Shown here: in pieces, positions 51,706 to 62,356 of the stretch | Position numbering within the stretch: the stretch's first letter is position 1 | Layout: every line of letters starts with the position of its first letter | Origin: Prevotella sp. OH937_COT-195 | GTDB taxonomy: Bacteria > Bacteroidota > Bacteroidia > Bacteroidales > Bacteroidaceae | Direction of reading: 5' to 3' | DNA: 64,000 nt | Assembly (NCBI RefSeq): GCF_003932845.1 | Contig: NZ_RQZH01000002.1 | Span: 1-64,000 of the forward strand | Notes under the pieces: generated by a model | Told to the model about the DNA's origin: nothing | Seen by the model: only the letters and a program-made list of their open reading frames with translations | Database searches by the model: none | Program-made: the position numbers and the translations under genes

Positions 51706-53706
51706 ATGGAAAAAGACAATAATAACCTACCGAAGATGCCGAAGTTCAACATGAGTTGGATTTACATACTCATATTGTTGGCTCTTGTTGCTTTTTACCT
51801 CTCGGGCGGCGATTCCATAGGAGGCAGCATGAACAAGACTGCCACGTATGATGAGTTCAAGGTCTATGTAAACAGCGGATACGCACAGAAAGTGGAGGTG
51901 AACAAGAGTGACAACATACTTAAGATGTATGTCAAGCCCGAACATGTCAGGCAGATATTCAAGTCGGGTACCGACAAGGTGGGGAAAAATCCTTATCTTG
52001 AAGTGCAATATGGAAGTACTGATAAGGTGGAAGAATTTATCAATGCCGCAAAAGAAAGTGGAAAATTCAAAGGACAACTCGACTATCAAAACCGCAAGGA
52101 CAGCGGTTTTATGAATATACTCATAAATTTCGCTCCTTTTATCATCCTCATTGTAATTTGGATTTTCATAATGAGGCGCATGAGCGGAGGTTCCGGCTCG
52201 TCGGGAGTGTTCTCGGTGGGTAAGAGCAAAGCAAGGATGTATGAAAAAGGAGGGGATATAAATGTTACGTTCAAGGACGTGGCAGGGCAGGAAGGTGCTA
52301 AACAGGAGGTTCAGGAAATAGTCGAGTTCCTTAAAAACCCGAAGAAATATACCGACCTCGGAGGCAAGATTCCTAAGGGAGCATTGCTCGTCGGACCTCC
52401 GGGAACGGGCAAGACACTGCTTGCCAAGGCTGTTGCCGGTGAGGCAGGTGTGCCGTTCTTCTCAATGTCCGGCTCCGATTTCGTGGAGATGTTTGTCGGT
52501 GTTGGTGCCAGCAGGGTGCGCGATCTATTCCGGCAGGCAAAAGAAAAAGCGCCGTCCATAATATTCATTGACGAGATAGACGCAGTGGGAAGGGCGCGCT
52601 CAAAGAATCCCTCAATGGGAGGAAACGACGAGCGAGAGAACACCCTGAATGCCTTATTGACAGAAATGGACGGCTTCGGGACTAACAGCGGGGTAATTAT
52701 ACTTGCCGCAACGAACCGTGTGGACATGCTGGACTCGGCACTGCTTCGTGCCGGACGATTCGACCGTCAGATAAATGTTGACCTGCCCGATCTCAACGAG
52801 CGGCGTGCCATTTTCATGGTTCATCTTAAGCCGATAAAGATAGATCGCAATCTCGACATAGACCAGTTGGCACGTCAAACTCCGGGATTCTCGGGAGCCG
52901 ACATCGCAAACGTGTGCAACGAGGCAGCCCTTATTGCAGCACGCCACGACAAGAAAGTAGTGGAAAAACAGGATTTTCTCGATGCCGTTGACCGCATCAT
53001 AGGCGGATTGGAGAAGAAAACCAAGGTGCTTACGGCACATGAGAAACGCTCCATTGCTATACATGAGGCCGGACATGCCACAATCTCATGGTTCTGCGAG
53101 CATGCCAATCCACTTGTGAAGGTTACCATAGTACCTCGCGGACGTGCACTCGGGGCTGCATGGTATATGCCCGAGGAACGTCAGATAACGACAAAGGAAC
53201 AGATGCTCGACGAGATTTGTGCTTTGTTGGGAGGACGTGCGGCCGAAGATTTGTTTATCGGTCAGATTTCCACCGGTGCGATGAACGACCTTGAGCGCGT
53301 TACCAAGACCTCTTACTCCATGATTGCATACGCAGGAATGAGCGACAAACTGCCCAATGTTTGCTATTACAACAATCAGGAATATAATTTCCATAAACCT
53401 TATTCCGAGACGACGGCGCAGGTCATGGACGATGAGGTAATGAAACTTATAGCCGGACAGTACGAACGTGCCAAGCAAATACTGACGGAACACAAGGAAG
53501 GACATAACAAATTGGCGCAGTTGCTGATAGACCGAGAAGTTATTTTTGCCGAGGACGTAGAGGAAATTTTCGGCAAACGTCCATGGGCAAGTCGTTCGTC
53601 TGAGATTATGCAAGATACTGAAGACACGACGACATCTGTGGTTTCCGAACATCCTGCAACAGAAATAACAGAGAAGGAGAGCGACAATGAAAAATCTGAT
53701 TGTTAG
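51706..53706 (+). CDS. ftsH: ATP-dependent zinc metalloprotease FtsH
   Basis: Membrane AAA+ protease for quality control. 666 residues: N-terminal transmembrane segment (about 17-33), periplasmic part, second transmembrane segment (about 135-156), AAA domain with Walker A GPPGTGKT (230-237), SRH and [11 protein letters not shown]alker B, and the Zn-binding HEAGH at 453-457. The C-terminal tail is acidic. It overlaps cdsA by 20 bp. Confidence 0.96.
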   Translation: MEKDNNNLPKMPKFNMSWIYILILLALVAFYLSGGDSIGGSMNKTATYDEFKVYVNSGYAQKVEVNKSDNILKMYVKPEHVRQIFKSGTDKVGKNPYLEVQYGSTDKVEEFINAAKESGKFKGQLDYQNRKDSGFMNILINFAPFIILIVIWIFIMRRMSGGSGSSGVFSVGKSKARMYEKGGDINVTFKDVAGQEGAKQEVQEIVEFLKNPKKYTDLGGKIPKGALLVGPPGTGKTLLAKAVAGEAGVPFFSMSGSDFVEMFVGVGASRVRDLFRQAKEKAPSIIFIDEIDAVGRARSKNPSMGGNDERENTLNALLTEMDGFGTNSGVIILAATNRVDMLDSALLRAGRFDRQINVDLPDLNERRAIFMVHLKPIKIDRNLDIDQLARQTPGFSGADIANVCNEAALIAARHDKKVVEKQDFLDAVDRIIGGLEKKTKVLTAHEKRSIAIHEAGHATISWFCEHANPLVKVTIVPRGRALGAAWYMPEERQITTKEQMLDEICALLGGRAAEDLFIGQISTGAMNDLERVTKTSYSMIAYAGMSDKLPNVCYYNNQEYNFHKPYSETTAQVMDDEVMKLIAGQYERAKQILTEHKEGHNKLAQLLIDREVIFAEDVEEIFGKRPWASRSSEIMQDTEDTTTSVVSEHPATEITEKESDNEKSDC

Positions 53707-54538
53707 AGCAATAACGGGAGTTTTTTTCGTTACGGCAATAGTTACTTGCTTCCTCAGTCCTGTCACAATGGTGTTTCTTTTCGCCATTGTCACGGGACTA
53801 ACGGTGTGGGAATTCACAGGTTTGGTCAATGAACAAGCGACTGTCAGTGTCAACCGTTTCATCTGTACGGTTGGCGGTGTTTATCTGTTTTTGGCAATGG
53901 CAGGATATGTCAGCGGCTTTGTTGCCACGAGTGCGGTGTTCGTGCCGTACCTGCTTACCGTAGTGTATCTTTTCATAAGCGAACTATACATGCGTGCCAA
54001 GAATCCGGTAAACAACTGGGCATATACAATGTTGTCACAGATGTATGTCGCATTGCCGTTTTCAACGCTTAATGCCCTTGCCTTTACTCAGCAAAGCAAC
54101 GGAACCATTGTGTTCAGTACAATTATTCCGTTGAGCATTTTCATATTTCTTTGGGTCAGCGACACCGGTGCATATTGTTGCGGTTCGCTCTTCGGCAAGC
54201 ACAAACTTTTCCCGCGTGTCTCACCGGCAAAGAGTTGGGAAGGAAGTATCGGCGGTGGCATATTCGTGTTGATTGCGGCCGCAGTTGTATGGTATTTCAC
54301 CGGAGGTGTTGCGGGTGAGAGTTCTCTTACGCTGCCCGTATGGCTCGGACTTGGGCTTGTAGTCGTTGTGTTCGGCACATGGGGCGATCTTGTGGAGAGT
54401 CTTTTCAAGCGTACTTTCGGAATAAAGGACAGTGGAAACATCCTCCCCGGTCATGGTGGAATGCTCGACCGTTTCGACTCTTCGCTCATGGCATTACCCG
54501 CAGCACTTGTCTATCTTTATTCCGTATCGCTTTTGTGA
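53687..54538 (+). CDS. cdsA: phosphatidate cytidylyltransferase
   Basis: Makes CDP-diacylglycerol for phospholipid synthesis. 283 residues, about eight transmembrane helices, and the family signature near the C-terminus (GTWGDLVESLFKRTFGIKDS then GNILPGHGGMLDRFDSSLMA). Its ATG lies inside the 3' end of ftsH in another frame. Confidence 0.95.
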   Translation: MKNLIVRAITGVFFVTAIVTCFLSPVTMVFLFAIVTGLTVWEFTGLVNEQATVSVNRFICTVGGVYLFLAMAGYVSGFVATSAVFVPYLLTVVYLFISELYMRAKNPVNNWAYTMLSQMYVALPFSTLNALAFTQQSNGTIVFSTIIPLSIFIFLWVSDTGAYCCGSLFGKHKLFPRVSPAKSWEGSIGGGIFVLIAAAVVWYFTGGVAGESSLTLPVWLGLGLVVVVFGTWGDLVESLFKRTFGIKDSGNILPGHGGMLDRFDSSLMALPAALVYLYSVSLL

Positions 54539-54578
54539 GGAGATTTTTATGAATTGAGAAAAACAGGAATTGAGAGAG

Positions 54579-54617
54579 TAGGGAGAGTTTGGAAATGTTT
54601 TTCCTTAACTCTCCCTA
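54579..54617. terminator. bidirectional terminator between cdsA and DUF6935-like gene
   Basis: TAGGGAGAGTT (54579-54589) with AACTCTCCCTA (54607-54617), 11 bp, with an inner GGAAA/TTTCC stem. Confidence 0.75.
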
Positions 54618-54657
54618 TTCATTGTATATAATCTAAACATATTTCTTTTCTGTGGAA

Positions 54658-55179
54658 TCAAGCCCACGGATTTTCTTCTACCGGCAGTCTTATGTCTGCA
54701 AGGAAACTAAACTGTGTAACAAACCATTGTCCCGTACTTGGTTTTTTGCGAAGACTTATTGGGCGCGGACTGTCTGCACCGCCGGAATGCAGATAAAGTG
54801 TTGCCAGCGTTTCGACATAGGAATGCGGATTGCTTGATACTTTTACGGTAAACGGAACCGAAGGCGTGTATCCGTTGTTCGGTGTTGCTCCGGCAAGGAA
54901 AGAGCGTGTTTTGTATGTCTTGCCGTAAAGCCGGTCGCGCAGAAACTGCACGTCCATATTGCATAGCGGACTTGGTCCTTTGAGAAAGTTCAGCATCTCA
55001 AGCGAGTCCTCGATGCTTTCCTCGTAACGGCATAAGGCGGCAACTACAAGTGCGGCAACCTCAAACTCGTCCGTAAGTCCGGCCTGCGGCATAACTTTCA
55101 GTTCGTCAATGTTTTTCGGCAATGTTCGGAACGTGATATCCTTCGATTTGTTCCCACTAAGAAAATCTAAAAATCCCAT
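54658..55179 (-). CDS. DUF6935-like conserved protein
   Basis: 173 residues, no signal peptide or membrane segment. DITFRTLPKNIDELKVMPQA at the N-terminus and YLHSGGADSPRPISLRKKPS near the C-terminus are strongly patterned; I recognise this as the DUF6935 type shared by Bacteroidetes and Firmicutes, of unknown function. A -7 TATCTTTG is at 55217-55224 on the minus strand. Monocistronic. Confidence 0.75.
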   Translation of the reverse strand: MGFLDFLSGNKSKDITFRTLPKNIDELKVMPQAGLTDEFEVAALVVAALCRYEESIEDSLEMLNFLKGPSPLCNMDVQFLRDRLYGKTYKTRSFLAGATPNNGYTPSVPFTVKVSSNPHSYVETLATLYLHSGGADSPRPISLRKKPSTGQWFVTQFSFLADIRLPVEENPWA

Positions 55180-55608
55180 GCTCTTATTTTTGTTTTTATA
55201 GTTATTAAATTAATTGCAAAGATATATATAAAACATTTAATTGTTATTGTTGCAACTATCTTTAACATTGTTTTCTGGTATGAAAACAGTTCGTAAAATT
55301 ACATGAATTAAATGGCTTCCAAGGTAAGTATTCAAAATTAATTATATACTTATGTATGCCTTTTATTCACTTCTCTTTTTAGTCTTTCCGCCGACTATTT
55401 TCAGTCTTTCTGCCCTCCGCTCTCATTCTACCATATAACGCAGTGAGTGAAAAACAAACATAAATATACAGGCGATTAATTTTTAACACCCGTTTAAAAT
55501 TGGATACATTATAAGAATTAAGTATTATGCTACTTGTTAAACTCGAATATTATTGATAACTTTGCAAACAAGACAGAATGCTTGATAACGTTTTAATCAA
55601 AACAAAAT
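55180..55608. other. AT-rich gap between divergent genes
   Basis: 429 bp between the DUF6935-like gene and the surface-protein gene. Holds only the two promoters noted and no ORF or repeat I can support. Confidence 0.5.
55534..55564 (+). promoter_or_regulatory. promoter of surface-protein gene
   Basis: TTG (-33) 55534-55536 and -7 TAACTTTG 55557-55564, 20 bp apart; 45 bp before the ATG. Confidence 0.7.
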
Positions 55609-57918
55609 ATGAAACATAATTTTTACCTTAAAACAATACTTGTACTGCTCATGGTTGTTTTTGTTTTTAATGCCTATGCAGAAGAAAAGACAAGTACACT
55701 TACTTTTACCATAGAATGTAATGGCAGCGGCATGGCTGATGATGATGCGAAATGGACTATTACTTCCGATGCACCGGAATCTAAGCATGATAGTTCTAAA
55801 GGTATTCATTATGGAACATCTAAAAGAGCCGTGAGTTATTTGAAACTAACCACTTCAGACATCAGCGGTAACATAACAAAAATAGTCGTTAATGCTTCGG
55901 GCGCGTCTAAAACTAAGGCAAAAATAAATGTTACCGTTGGCGGAGTTCTCTTTGGCAGCGAACACAACTTGACAAAAGATAATGCCCCATATACTTTTGA
56001 AGGCAGCGGTACAGGAGAGATTGTAGTAAAACTTGAACAGGAAAGTGCCAAGAAGGCACTATATGTAAAGTCTGTTGCCGTTACATACTCGACAGATCCT
56101 TTACAAGGAACAGAAGACCCCGAGAACAGTTTTGCCGAGGAAACACAGAATGCCACCATTGGCATTCCTTACACATTGCAGGAATTGACGACAAAGAGTG
56201 ACGGTGGAAAAACATACGAGAGCAGCAACATTGATGTGGCAACGATCAATAACAACGGCATAATAACATTGCATAAGGCCGGCGAGACAATTATCAAGGT
56301 ATCGACAATGTCTACCGCCATCTACGCTGCGGGTTCTGCATCATACAAACTTGTCGTTGCAAAAGGTACACCGAATTTTGAATTTGTATACGATGGTTTC
56401 CATGTTTTCAAAGGCGATGAGACGACAGGTCCGGAGTTGACAAATTCCGGCGATGGCGAAGTTTCCTATTCTGTTGAAAACGAAAACATAGCGACCGTTG
56501 ACAATACGGGACTGATAAAAGCACTTGCCGTGGGGCGAACCACCGTCAAGGCAATGGCGGCAGAGACCGATGCATACCTTCAGGCATCGGCGTCTTACAC
56601 CCTCATCATCGAGGAAAAGCCATCTTCAAAAGGAATATACGAGATAGTTACGGATGCTTCAACGTTGAAGAACGGAGACAAACTTATATTCGTTTATCAA
56701 GGAGAAGGGACTTTACCGGCGGCAATGGGACCTAAAAAAGCATACAACTATGGTAGGACAACTGTTTCTTACATCAATGCGGAAGACAAGAATATTATAA
56801 AAGTATCTGAAAAAACATCTGCCGGTGTAACAGCAATATTGCTTGGTGGTAAAACCGGCGAATGGACTTTCAAAACGATTGACGGCTACCTTAATTCTAC
56901 GTCAAAAGGAACAAGCAATCATTTGAAAACCACCGAGAATGCCGATGACAACGCCAAAGCATCAATTACATTTGCCGGAAATGATGCAACGGTTAAATTC
57001 AAAGGAAACAGTCGTGTGATTAAATATAACACAAAGTCTTCTTTATTCTCAAGTTACAATATTACAAATAACTTTCCTTTAATTCAGATTTACCGTAAGA
57101 TAAAAGATGTAACGATTTCTTTCGCGAATGCTTCCGAAGAAATAACATTCGGTGACAACTATAATAAGCAGGAGGCTGTTGTTGAAGGAACCGAGGACAC
57201 ACTTGTTTATACAAGCAGTGATGATACGAAAGTTAAGTTCCATGGCAATAATATAATTGACATTCTTTCTCCCGGCATTGTGACAATTACTGCCACAGAC
57301 CCGAAAACAACATTCAGCGGCAATTACGAACTCGTAGTAAACACTCCCTCTTCTTCTCACGAGATAAATCTCACGTTCGGCGATACAGGTTACCTGACAT
57401 GGGTTGCCACAAGCGACATCGACTTCTCGCAGACAGAAGGTATAAAGGCATACCAGATAACGGAAGCCGCCTCGCATAAGATTACCGCCGAGGAGGTGGC
57501 GAGAGTTCCGAAAGGTGCGGCTGTATTGTTGAAGGGCACCGGCACCATAACACTGAAGCGCACGAGCGGCGTTGCACCGCTTTCCAGAAACAAGATGCTC
57601 GGTTGTACAGACGCTTTGGTTGCAGGTATGACCGGCGGCGAAACATCTACCGACATTTATGTTCTCGGTAACGGCAGCAACGGTATCGGCTTCTACATGC
57701 TCCAGAATTATCTTCAGGCGGGGAAGGGTTATTTAAAGATTACCGGCGCATCGGGTGCAAAACCTTCGTTCATCGCTTTCGACGAGACCACGGGAATTGC
57801 CACCGTTGTCTCCGAGACAGTTGAAAATGACACATACCACAATCTTCAAGGTGTTCGTGTGGCAACTCCGCATAAGGGCATATACATAAAGAATGGCAGT
57901 AAAGTAATTTTCAAATAA
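55609..57918 (+). CDS. large exported Ig-like-domain protein
   Basis: 769 residues with a signal peptide (about 1-25). From N to C: a beta domain with Gly/Lys-rich strands (about 27-165), two Big_2-like Ig domains (about 175-255 and 260-340, each ending in SASYKLVV or SASYTLII), a segment beginning GIYEIVTDASTLKNGDKLIF that resembles the beta domain often appended to Bacteroidales nucleases (about 345-495), a third Ig-like segment (about 500-580), and a C-terminal tail ending NLQGVRVATPHKGIYIKNGS then KVIFK, like exported Prevotella proteins. No catalytic motif seen. Adhesion or scaffold role is inferred. Confidence 0.75.
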   Translation: MKHNFYLKTILVLLMVVFVFNAYAEEKTSTLTFTIECNGSGMADDDAKWTITSDAPESKHDSSKGIHYGTSKRAVSYLKLTTSDISGNITKIVVNASGASKTKAKINVTVGGVLFGSEHNLTKDNAPYTFEGSGTGEIVVKLEQESAKKALYVKSVAVTYSTDPLQGTEDPENSFAEETQNATIGIPYTLQELTTKSDGGKTYESSNIDVATINNNGIITLHKAGETIIKVSTMSTAIYAAGSASYKLVVAKGTPNFEFVYDGFHVFKGDETTGPELTNSGDGEVSYSVENENIATVDNTGLIKALAVGRTTVKAMAAETDAYLQASASYTLIIEEKPSSKGIYEIVTDASTLKNGDKLIFVYQGEGTLPAAMGPKKAYNYGRTTVSYINAEDKNIIKVSEKTSAGVTAILLGGKTGEWTFKTIDGYLNSTSKGTSNHLKTTENADDNAKASITFAGNDATVKFKGNSRVIKYNTKSSLFSSYNITNNFPLIQIYRKIKDVTISFANASEEITFGDNYNKQEAVVEGTEDTLVYTSSDDTKVKFHGNNIIDILSPGIVTITATDPKTTFSGNYELVVNTPSSSHEINLTFGDTGYLTWVATSDIDFSQTEGIKAYQITEAASHKITAEEVARVPKGAAVLLKGTGTITLKRTSGVAPLSRNKMLGCTDALVAGMTGGETSTDIYVLGNGSNGIGFYMLQNYLQAGKGYLKITGASGAKPSFIAFDETTGIATVVSETVENDTYHNLQGVRVATPHKGIYIKNGSKVIFK

Positions 57919-58050
57919 GGAACATGGAACGCTACAGCATGTAAGATAAAACATGGCGTACCCCGTAAGTCGGCATCATGTAATATACAAAACAACAATC
58001 TCGAAAGATGAATGCAAAGTTTTGCAATACGGATTGCCGGTAAGTTTAAA

Positions 58051-58113
58051 AAATAAAGGTAGGAAGCAAAAATACTATGTTAATTGACATGTTTTTGCTT
58101 CCTACCTTTATTT
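58051..58113. terminator. bidirectional terminator
   Basis: Perfect 22-bp stem, 58051-58072 with 58092-58113, with A/T-rich ends giving T-runs in both directions. Between the convergent surface-protein gene and aroB. Confidence 0.9.
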
Positions 58114-58122
58114 TTCATTTTA

Positions 58123-59160
58123 TCAACACCCCTCTCGATAGAAATCCAAAGCCTCTCTTATCTCCTCATCGGTAGCATTTTGGTCAATGCGTATGTCCCC
58201 GATGTCTGCGAGTAGTGTGAAATTCATTTTTCCTCCGACGTTCTTTTTATCGTGACGCATCAATGACAGCAAATCGTCATAGTCGTTGCATGTCATCGGC
58301 ATTTGTCCGTAGTACTCTTTTATGAAGTTCACGGTTTGCCTCATCTTTTCTGTCGGGAAGCCCGTTTTTATCACGCAGAGATACAATTCGCACACCAGTC
58401 CGTATGCCACTGCATAACCATGTGGTATCGGTTTGCCGCCGGTCATGGTGAAAGACTCCAGTGCATGCCCCACGGTGTGTCCCAGATTGAGAGCCTTTCG
58501 CAAGCCTCGCTCTTGCGGGTCTTTCTCAACGATGCGTATTTTCACTTCCACCGATGCGCTTACCATGTCTCGTAGCAAATCCGTATCGTGCCGTGCGAGG
58601 TCGTATTCGAGCAGTTCAGCCCATTGTTCTGTTGTGCCTGTCAGTCCGTGTTTCAGCATCTCTGCATATCCCGAGCGAATGTTCTTTTCGTCGAGAGTTT
58701 TCAGGAAATCCGTGTTTGTCAGCACGAATCGGGCATTTCTGAATACGCCCACCTCGTTCTTCAGTCCGTTGAAGTTAATCCCCGTCTTTCCTCCCACTCC
58801 GGCATCAACCATTGCGAGCAGCGTAGTGGGGATGTTTATGAAATCGATGCCCCGTTTGAATGTTGCAGCGGCAAATCCCCCGAGGTCGGTTATCATTCCT
58901 CCGCCGAGGTTTATCAGCAACGAGCGGCGTGTCGCACCGTTGTTGCAAAGGTTCTGCCATATTGCTGCAAGAGCGTTGATGTCCTTGTTATTCTCTCCCT
59001 GTCCCACCACTATGTTGTGCGCACCGCATAAAGCGGGGAGACAATTTATCAATGGCAGGCAGTGCTTGGCGGTATTCTCGTCCGTTAGGACAAAGATGCG
59101 GTCGGGGGCACATTTGTCGATAGCCGCGGCGAGATCTTGTAGGAAAGGGGAGGGGAGCAT
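58123..59160 (-). CDS. aroB: 3-dehydroquinate synthase
   Basis: Second step of the shikimate pathway, NAD- and metal-dependent. 345 residues with GGGMITDLGGFAAATFKRGI, PTTLLAMVDAGVGGKTGINF and the metal ligands in LNLGHTVGHALE and HGYAVAYGL. It is the standard AroB length. Transcribed just before the tlpA-like gene's 3' end (71-bp gap), both leftward. Confidence 0.94.
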   Translation of the reverse strand: MLPSPFLQDLAAAIDKCAPDRIFVLTDENTAKHCLPLINCLPALCGAHNIVVGQGENNKDINALAAIWQNLCNNGATRRSLLINLGGGMITDLGGFAAATFKRGIDFINIPTTLLAMVDAGVGGKTGINFNGLKNEVGVFRNARFVLTNTDFLKTLDEKNIRSGYAEMLKHGLTGTTEQWAELLEYDLARHDTDLLRDMVSASVEVKIRIVEKDPQERGLRKALNLGHTVGHALESFTMTGGKPIPHGYAVAYGLVCELYLCVIKTGFPTEKMRQTVNFIKEYYGQMPMTCNDYDDLLSLMRHDKKNVGGKMNFTLLADIGDIRIDQNATDEEIREALDFYREGC

Positions 59161-59231
59161 TGCTGTTATTTTTTGCGACTTGCTGTTTTTTTACGGAGGA
59201 TTATTGGTGATTAAATAATATTTTGTCGGGA

Positions 59232-60101
59232 CTAATCTTTGTATATTTCCGCGAGTTTTTCGAGAAGTGCTTCTGCACGCAGGTCGGCTGCGACGATTTT
59301 TCCGTCCGGACCGACGAGTATGTTTGACGGGATACTCTGTATGCCGTATATCGGAGCAGCGGCACATTCCCAGCCTTTCAGGTCGCTTATGTGGTGCCAT
59401 GCCATGCCGAGGTCGCTTACTGCCTTTTCCCATGCAGCCTTGTTGGCATCGAACGAAACACCCACCACGTCGAATCCCTTGTCATGATGACGTTTGTATG
59501 CTTCCACCACGTTCGGCATCTCTTCGCGGCATGGGCGACACCAACTTGCCCAGAAATCAACAAGAACATAGTTTCCTTTGCCGCACCACTCCGACAAGTT
59601 GCGCTCTTTCCCGTTGAGATCCTGCATTTTCAGGTCGGTATATGTCACGCCCGGGGCACGCAGAGCCATCATCTCCATGCGTTTTCGCAAGTTGGCAAGT
59701 TCCGGCGCGTTATAGTATGATGCCTCTTTCGGCATGAGAACGAGCAGGTCTTCATATTCAACCATTTCGCCAACCTCGCCCACAAGTTTCTTTGCCATTT
59801 CCTGATCGCTGCCGTCTTTTACCACATCTTTTGCAAGTTCAACGAGTTTTTCGATTTCTGCATAGTACTCGTCTGTGAGTTGTTTTATTTTCTCCTTGTC
59901 GGCATCGCCTTTCGAAAAAGCCTCGTACTGCTTGCCTATTTCGCCTACGCGTTTCTCTATTGCGTCATACCGGTTTTGCCAAGTCCGGCTTAAATTTGTC
60001 TTGTTAACTTCTGTTACTGCAGAATCGGCAACTTTTCCAACCTGTGCCTCTGCCAATGTTGCGACTAACGCTGTAATTATAAAAAAAGCAATTCTTTTCA
60101 T
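59232..60101 (-). CDS. TlpA-like periplasmic thioredoxin-domain protein
   Basis: 289 residues with a signal peptide (cleaved near AEA, about residue 19), a helical N-terminal half, and a C-terminal thioredoxin domain (about 150-289) with the active-site WCRPC (ASWCRPCREEMP). Belongs to the AhpC/TSA-TlpA group common in Bacteroidetes envelopes. Likely to reduce periplasmic disulfides. The downstream neighbour aroB is unrelated in function. Confidence 0.87.
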   Translation of the reverse strand: MKRIAFFIITALVATLAEAQVGKVADSAVTEVNKTNLSRTWQNRYDAIEKRVGEIGKQYEAFSKGDADKEKIKQLTDEYYAEIEKLVELAKDVVKDGSDQEMAKKLVGEVGEMVEYEDLLVLMPKEASYYNAPELANLRKRMEMMALRAPGVTYTDLKMQDLNGKERNLSEWCGKGNYVLVDFWASWCRPCREEMPNVVEAYKRHHDKGFDVVGVSFDANKAAWEKAVSDLGMAWHHISDLKGWECAAAPIYGIQSIPSNILVGPDGKIVAADLRAEALLEKLAEIYKD

Positions 60102-60139
60102 GTTCTTTTAAGTTTTATTATTTGATACCAATTTAATTA

Positions 60140-61069
60140 TCATACTGCATGCATTACCAACCATGACATATATCCGGCGAACATGGCAACGATCAGTCCG
60201 CCTTCCCACCGAGCCACGGTGTATTTGGTAAATGAGAACAGCCACAAGATTACCATGCTGAGCAGCATTACCGTGAGGTCGAGCCACGAGATTCCCTGTA
60301 TTTCCATAGGATTGATTACTCCCGTTATGCCTATTATCATGAGTATGTTAAACACGTTGCTGCCGATGACGTTGCCCATCGCAATGGCACATTGCCCCTT
60401 GCGTGCAGCCACGACACTTGTTGCCAATTCGGGCAGCGACGTGCCGCCGGCAACTATTGTCAGACCGATTACCGCCTCGCTCATTCCGAGCAGCGAAGCC
60501 ACTTTCGTGGCACCGTCAACAAATATGTTGCTGCCCACGATGAGGCATGCCAGTCCGAGCAAGATAAAAGCCGTGGCACGCCACATCGGTATTTCTTTCA
60601 TGTTTTCAGCGTCTCCGTTGTTGCCGCCTTTTCTTGCCGATTGCACTGTATATGCCATGAACGCGATGAACACCGCAAAGAGCATCGCGGCATCGAGACG
60701 AGATATGTTGCCGTCGATGCCCATGAGCACGAGCAATGCCGAGGCGAGTACGGTAAAAGGAATGTCCTTCTTGACCGTTGATTTGGATATTGCCATGGGA
60801 ACCACCAATGCCGTTATTCCCACAATAAGCATGCTGTTGAAGATGTTGCTGCCCACGACATTGCCCGCGGCAAGGTTGCCCGTTCCTTTCATTGCCGACA
60901 CGAAACTTACGAAAAACTCCGGCATTGACGTACCCATCGCCACTACGGTGAGACCTATGATAATTGGCGGAATGTTCATTCTAGATGCAACGGACGTTGC
61001 CCCGTCGGTAAGTTTTCCGGCTCCCCAAAGAACCATCACAATGCCAAAGACGATATATACAATATTCAT
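60140..61069 (-). CDS. Ca2+/Na+ antiporter, CaCA family (YrbG-like)
   Basis: 309 residues from the ATG at 61069 (NIVYIVFGIVMVLWGAGKLT). Ten membrane helices in two inverted repeats, each with the alpha-motif: GLTVVAMGTSMPEFFVSFVS and GLTIVAGGTSLPELATSVVA. The longer frame to 61168 runs across the -7 box TATCTTTG (61082-61089) and is rejected. Confidence 0.88.
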   Translation of the reverse strand: MNIVYIVFGIVMVLWGAGKLTDGATSVASRMNIPPIIIGLTVVAMGTSMPEFFVSFVSAMKGTGNLAAGNVVGSNIFNSMLIVGITALVVPMAISKSTVKKDIPFTVLASALLVLMGIDGNISRLDAAMLFAVFIAFMAYTVQSARKGGNNGDAENMKEIPMWRATAFILLGLACLIVGSNIFVDGATKVASLLGMSEAVIGLTIVAGGTSLPELATSVVAARKGQCAIAMGNVIGSNVFNILMIIGITGVINPMEIQGISWLDLTVMLLSMVILWLFSFTKYTVARWEGGLIVAMFAGYMSWLVMHAV

Positions 61070-61153
61070 CATAATCGGTTGCAAAGATAAATATATTCGC
61101 CGAAAAAATGACGTATATGCAGAGTTAATCAATATTAAAAGCATTTTTCTGCA

Positions 61154-61183
61154 TTGTCGTACAAACATAAATGCTTATCTTTG
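61154..61183 (+). promoter_or_regulatory. promoter of lipoprotein gene
   Basis: TTG (-33) 61154-61156 and -7 TATCTTTG 61176-61183, 19 bp apart. Confidence 0.7.
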
Positions 61184-61229
61184 TGAATTAATTATATACA
61201 TATTTCCATCTTAAAAAACTTTATTTAGT

Positions 61230-62297
61230 ATGACAAAGGCAACCTTATTCAGTATGACAAAGGCTATTTTGGTATTTTTGTCGCTGATTATTATTTCATC
61301 GTGTACGGAGGATTTGAAAAAGAAAAAGGACGAAATACTCGGTAAAAGTCTTTCGGACAGCATCGCAACCAACACGGAAAAGAAGGACTTAACACCGGAA
61401 ATGACGGACAAAGAGAACCTTGCGGACCTGCCGTTGTTGGTTTTCAACGAATACGGGACATCTTATTGGTATGCCCCGTTGGGCTATATCCCGTCGTCGC
61501 AACTGAGCGGAGACGACTTTTACGCACTTTCGGAAGAGAAGCAGGAGGCTGAAAACGAACGTGGACGTAAGGAGGTTGAGGCTTTCGTACGGATGCTCAA
61601 GAGCAACAAAAAACGATATACCATGGTGGTGTGTGCGGGAAAGAGGAGAACGATAGATTATGTGTCGTGCAACTTTGACAAGGGTAACGAAGGGACGCTG
61701 GCATTAGGCAGGAAGGGCAGCGAGCGCGACGAACAAATGCAGTATGTGTGTTTCAAGAGCGGCACCGGACACTATGACGAGAAATACAATGTTGGCATGG
61801 CATTGCCGGAGGATTATCTTAAGACGCACAAACTTGTGGATTGTAAATACTATGCTTTCCAAGAAGGAGACAAATATGCAGACAAGCAGATGACAAAAGA
61901 CGCAAAACGCGAGATAGAAAAGCGCACGGGCAAGAAGGTGAGAAAAGCACGGCTGAACGGAGAGGCAGACGGAGGGAAATACCGTTACTATACGGTATTT
62001 TTCACCGACAATGGCAAAAAGGCTTTCGCAATGCAGGCGGTGACTACCCCCGACGGTGTGGTTCTGGGCGAAATGGAGCAGACCATATACGACGAATACG
62101 GAGATGCGCAGTGGGCAGTTGATATGGAAGGCGACTATCCTGGCATGAGCATTGTAATGGCAGAGGAGTATAATGGGAACTTGCGATTGTGGTATGTTGA
62201 CACAGCACCCGAACATACCAACTGCGGAACGTTCACCGTAAAGGGAAACAAACTCATAAAACGCGAATACTACGGCTTCTATGTAATGGTAGATTGA
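61230..62297 (+). CDS. lipoprotein of unknown function
   Basis: 355 residues; lipobox IISSC places the lipidated Cys at C25. The mature part is hydrophilic, with a Lys-rich start, then a globular region including YWYAPLGYIPSSQLSGDDFY and repeating short beta motifs. No family recognised. The start is duplicated: AGTATGACAAAGGC occurs at 61227 and again at 61251, so translation could begin at 61230 or at 61254. Monocistronic, with array D 60 bp past its stop. Confidence 0.65.
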   Translation: MTKATLFSMTKAILVFLSLIIISSCTEDLKKKKDEILGKSLSDSIATNTEKKDLTPEMTDKENLADLPLLVFNEYGTSYWYAPLGYIPSSQLSGDDFYALSEEKQEAENERGRKEVEAFVRMLKSNKKRYTMVVCAGKRRTIDYVSCNFDKGNEGTLALGRKGSERDEQMQYVCFKSGTGHYDEKYNVGMALPEDYLKTHKLVDCKYYAFQEGDKYADKQMTKDAKREIEKRTGKKVRKARLNGEADGGKYRYYTVFFTDNGKKAFAMQAVTTPDGVVLGEMEQTIYDEYGDAQWAVDMEGDYPGMSIVMAEEYNGNLRLWYVDTAPEHTNCGTFTVKGNKLIKREYYGFYVMVD

Positions 62298-62356
62298 CAG
62301 TTTGCAGAGGTGCGATATGACACCGGTGTAAGGCACGATGCGTTTCCGGCGTGATG

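Noticed and set aside
60183..61214. Long plus-strand frame opposite the Ca/Na antiporter gene
   Set aside because: The minus-strand frame has the paired CaCA motifs; the plus-strand frame is composition-driven.
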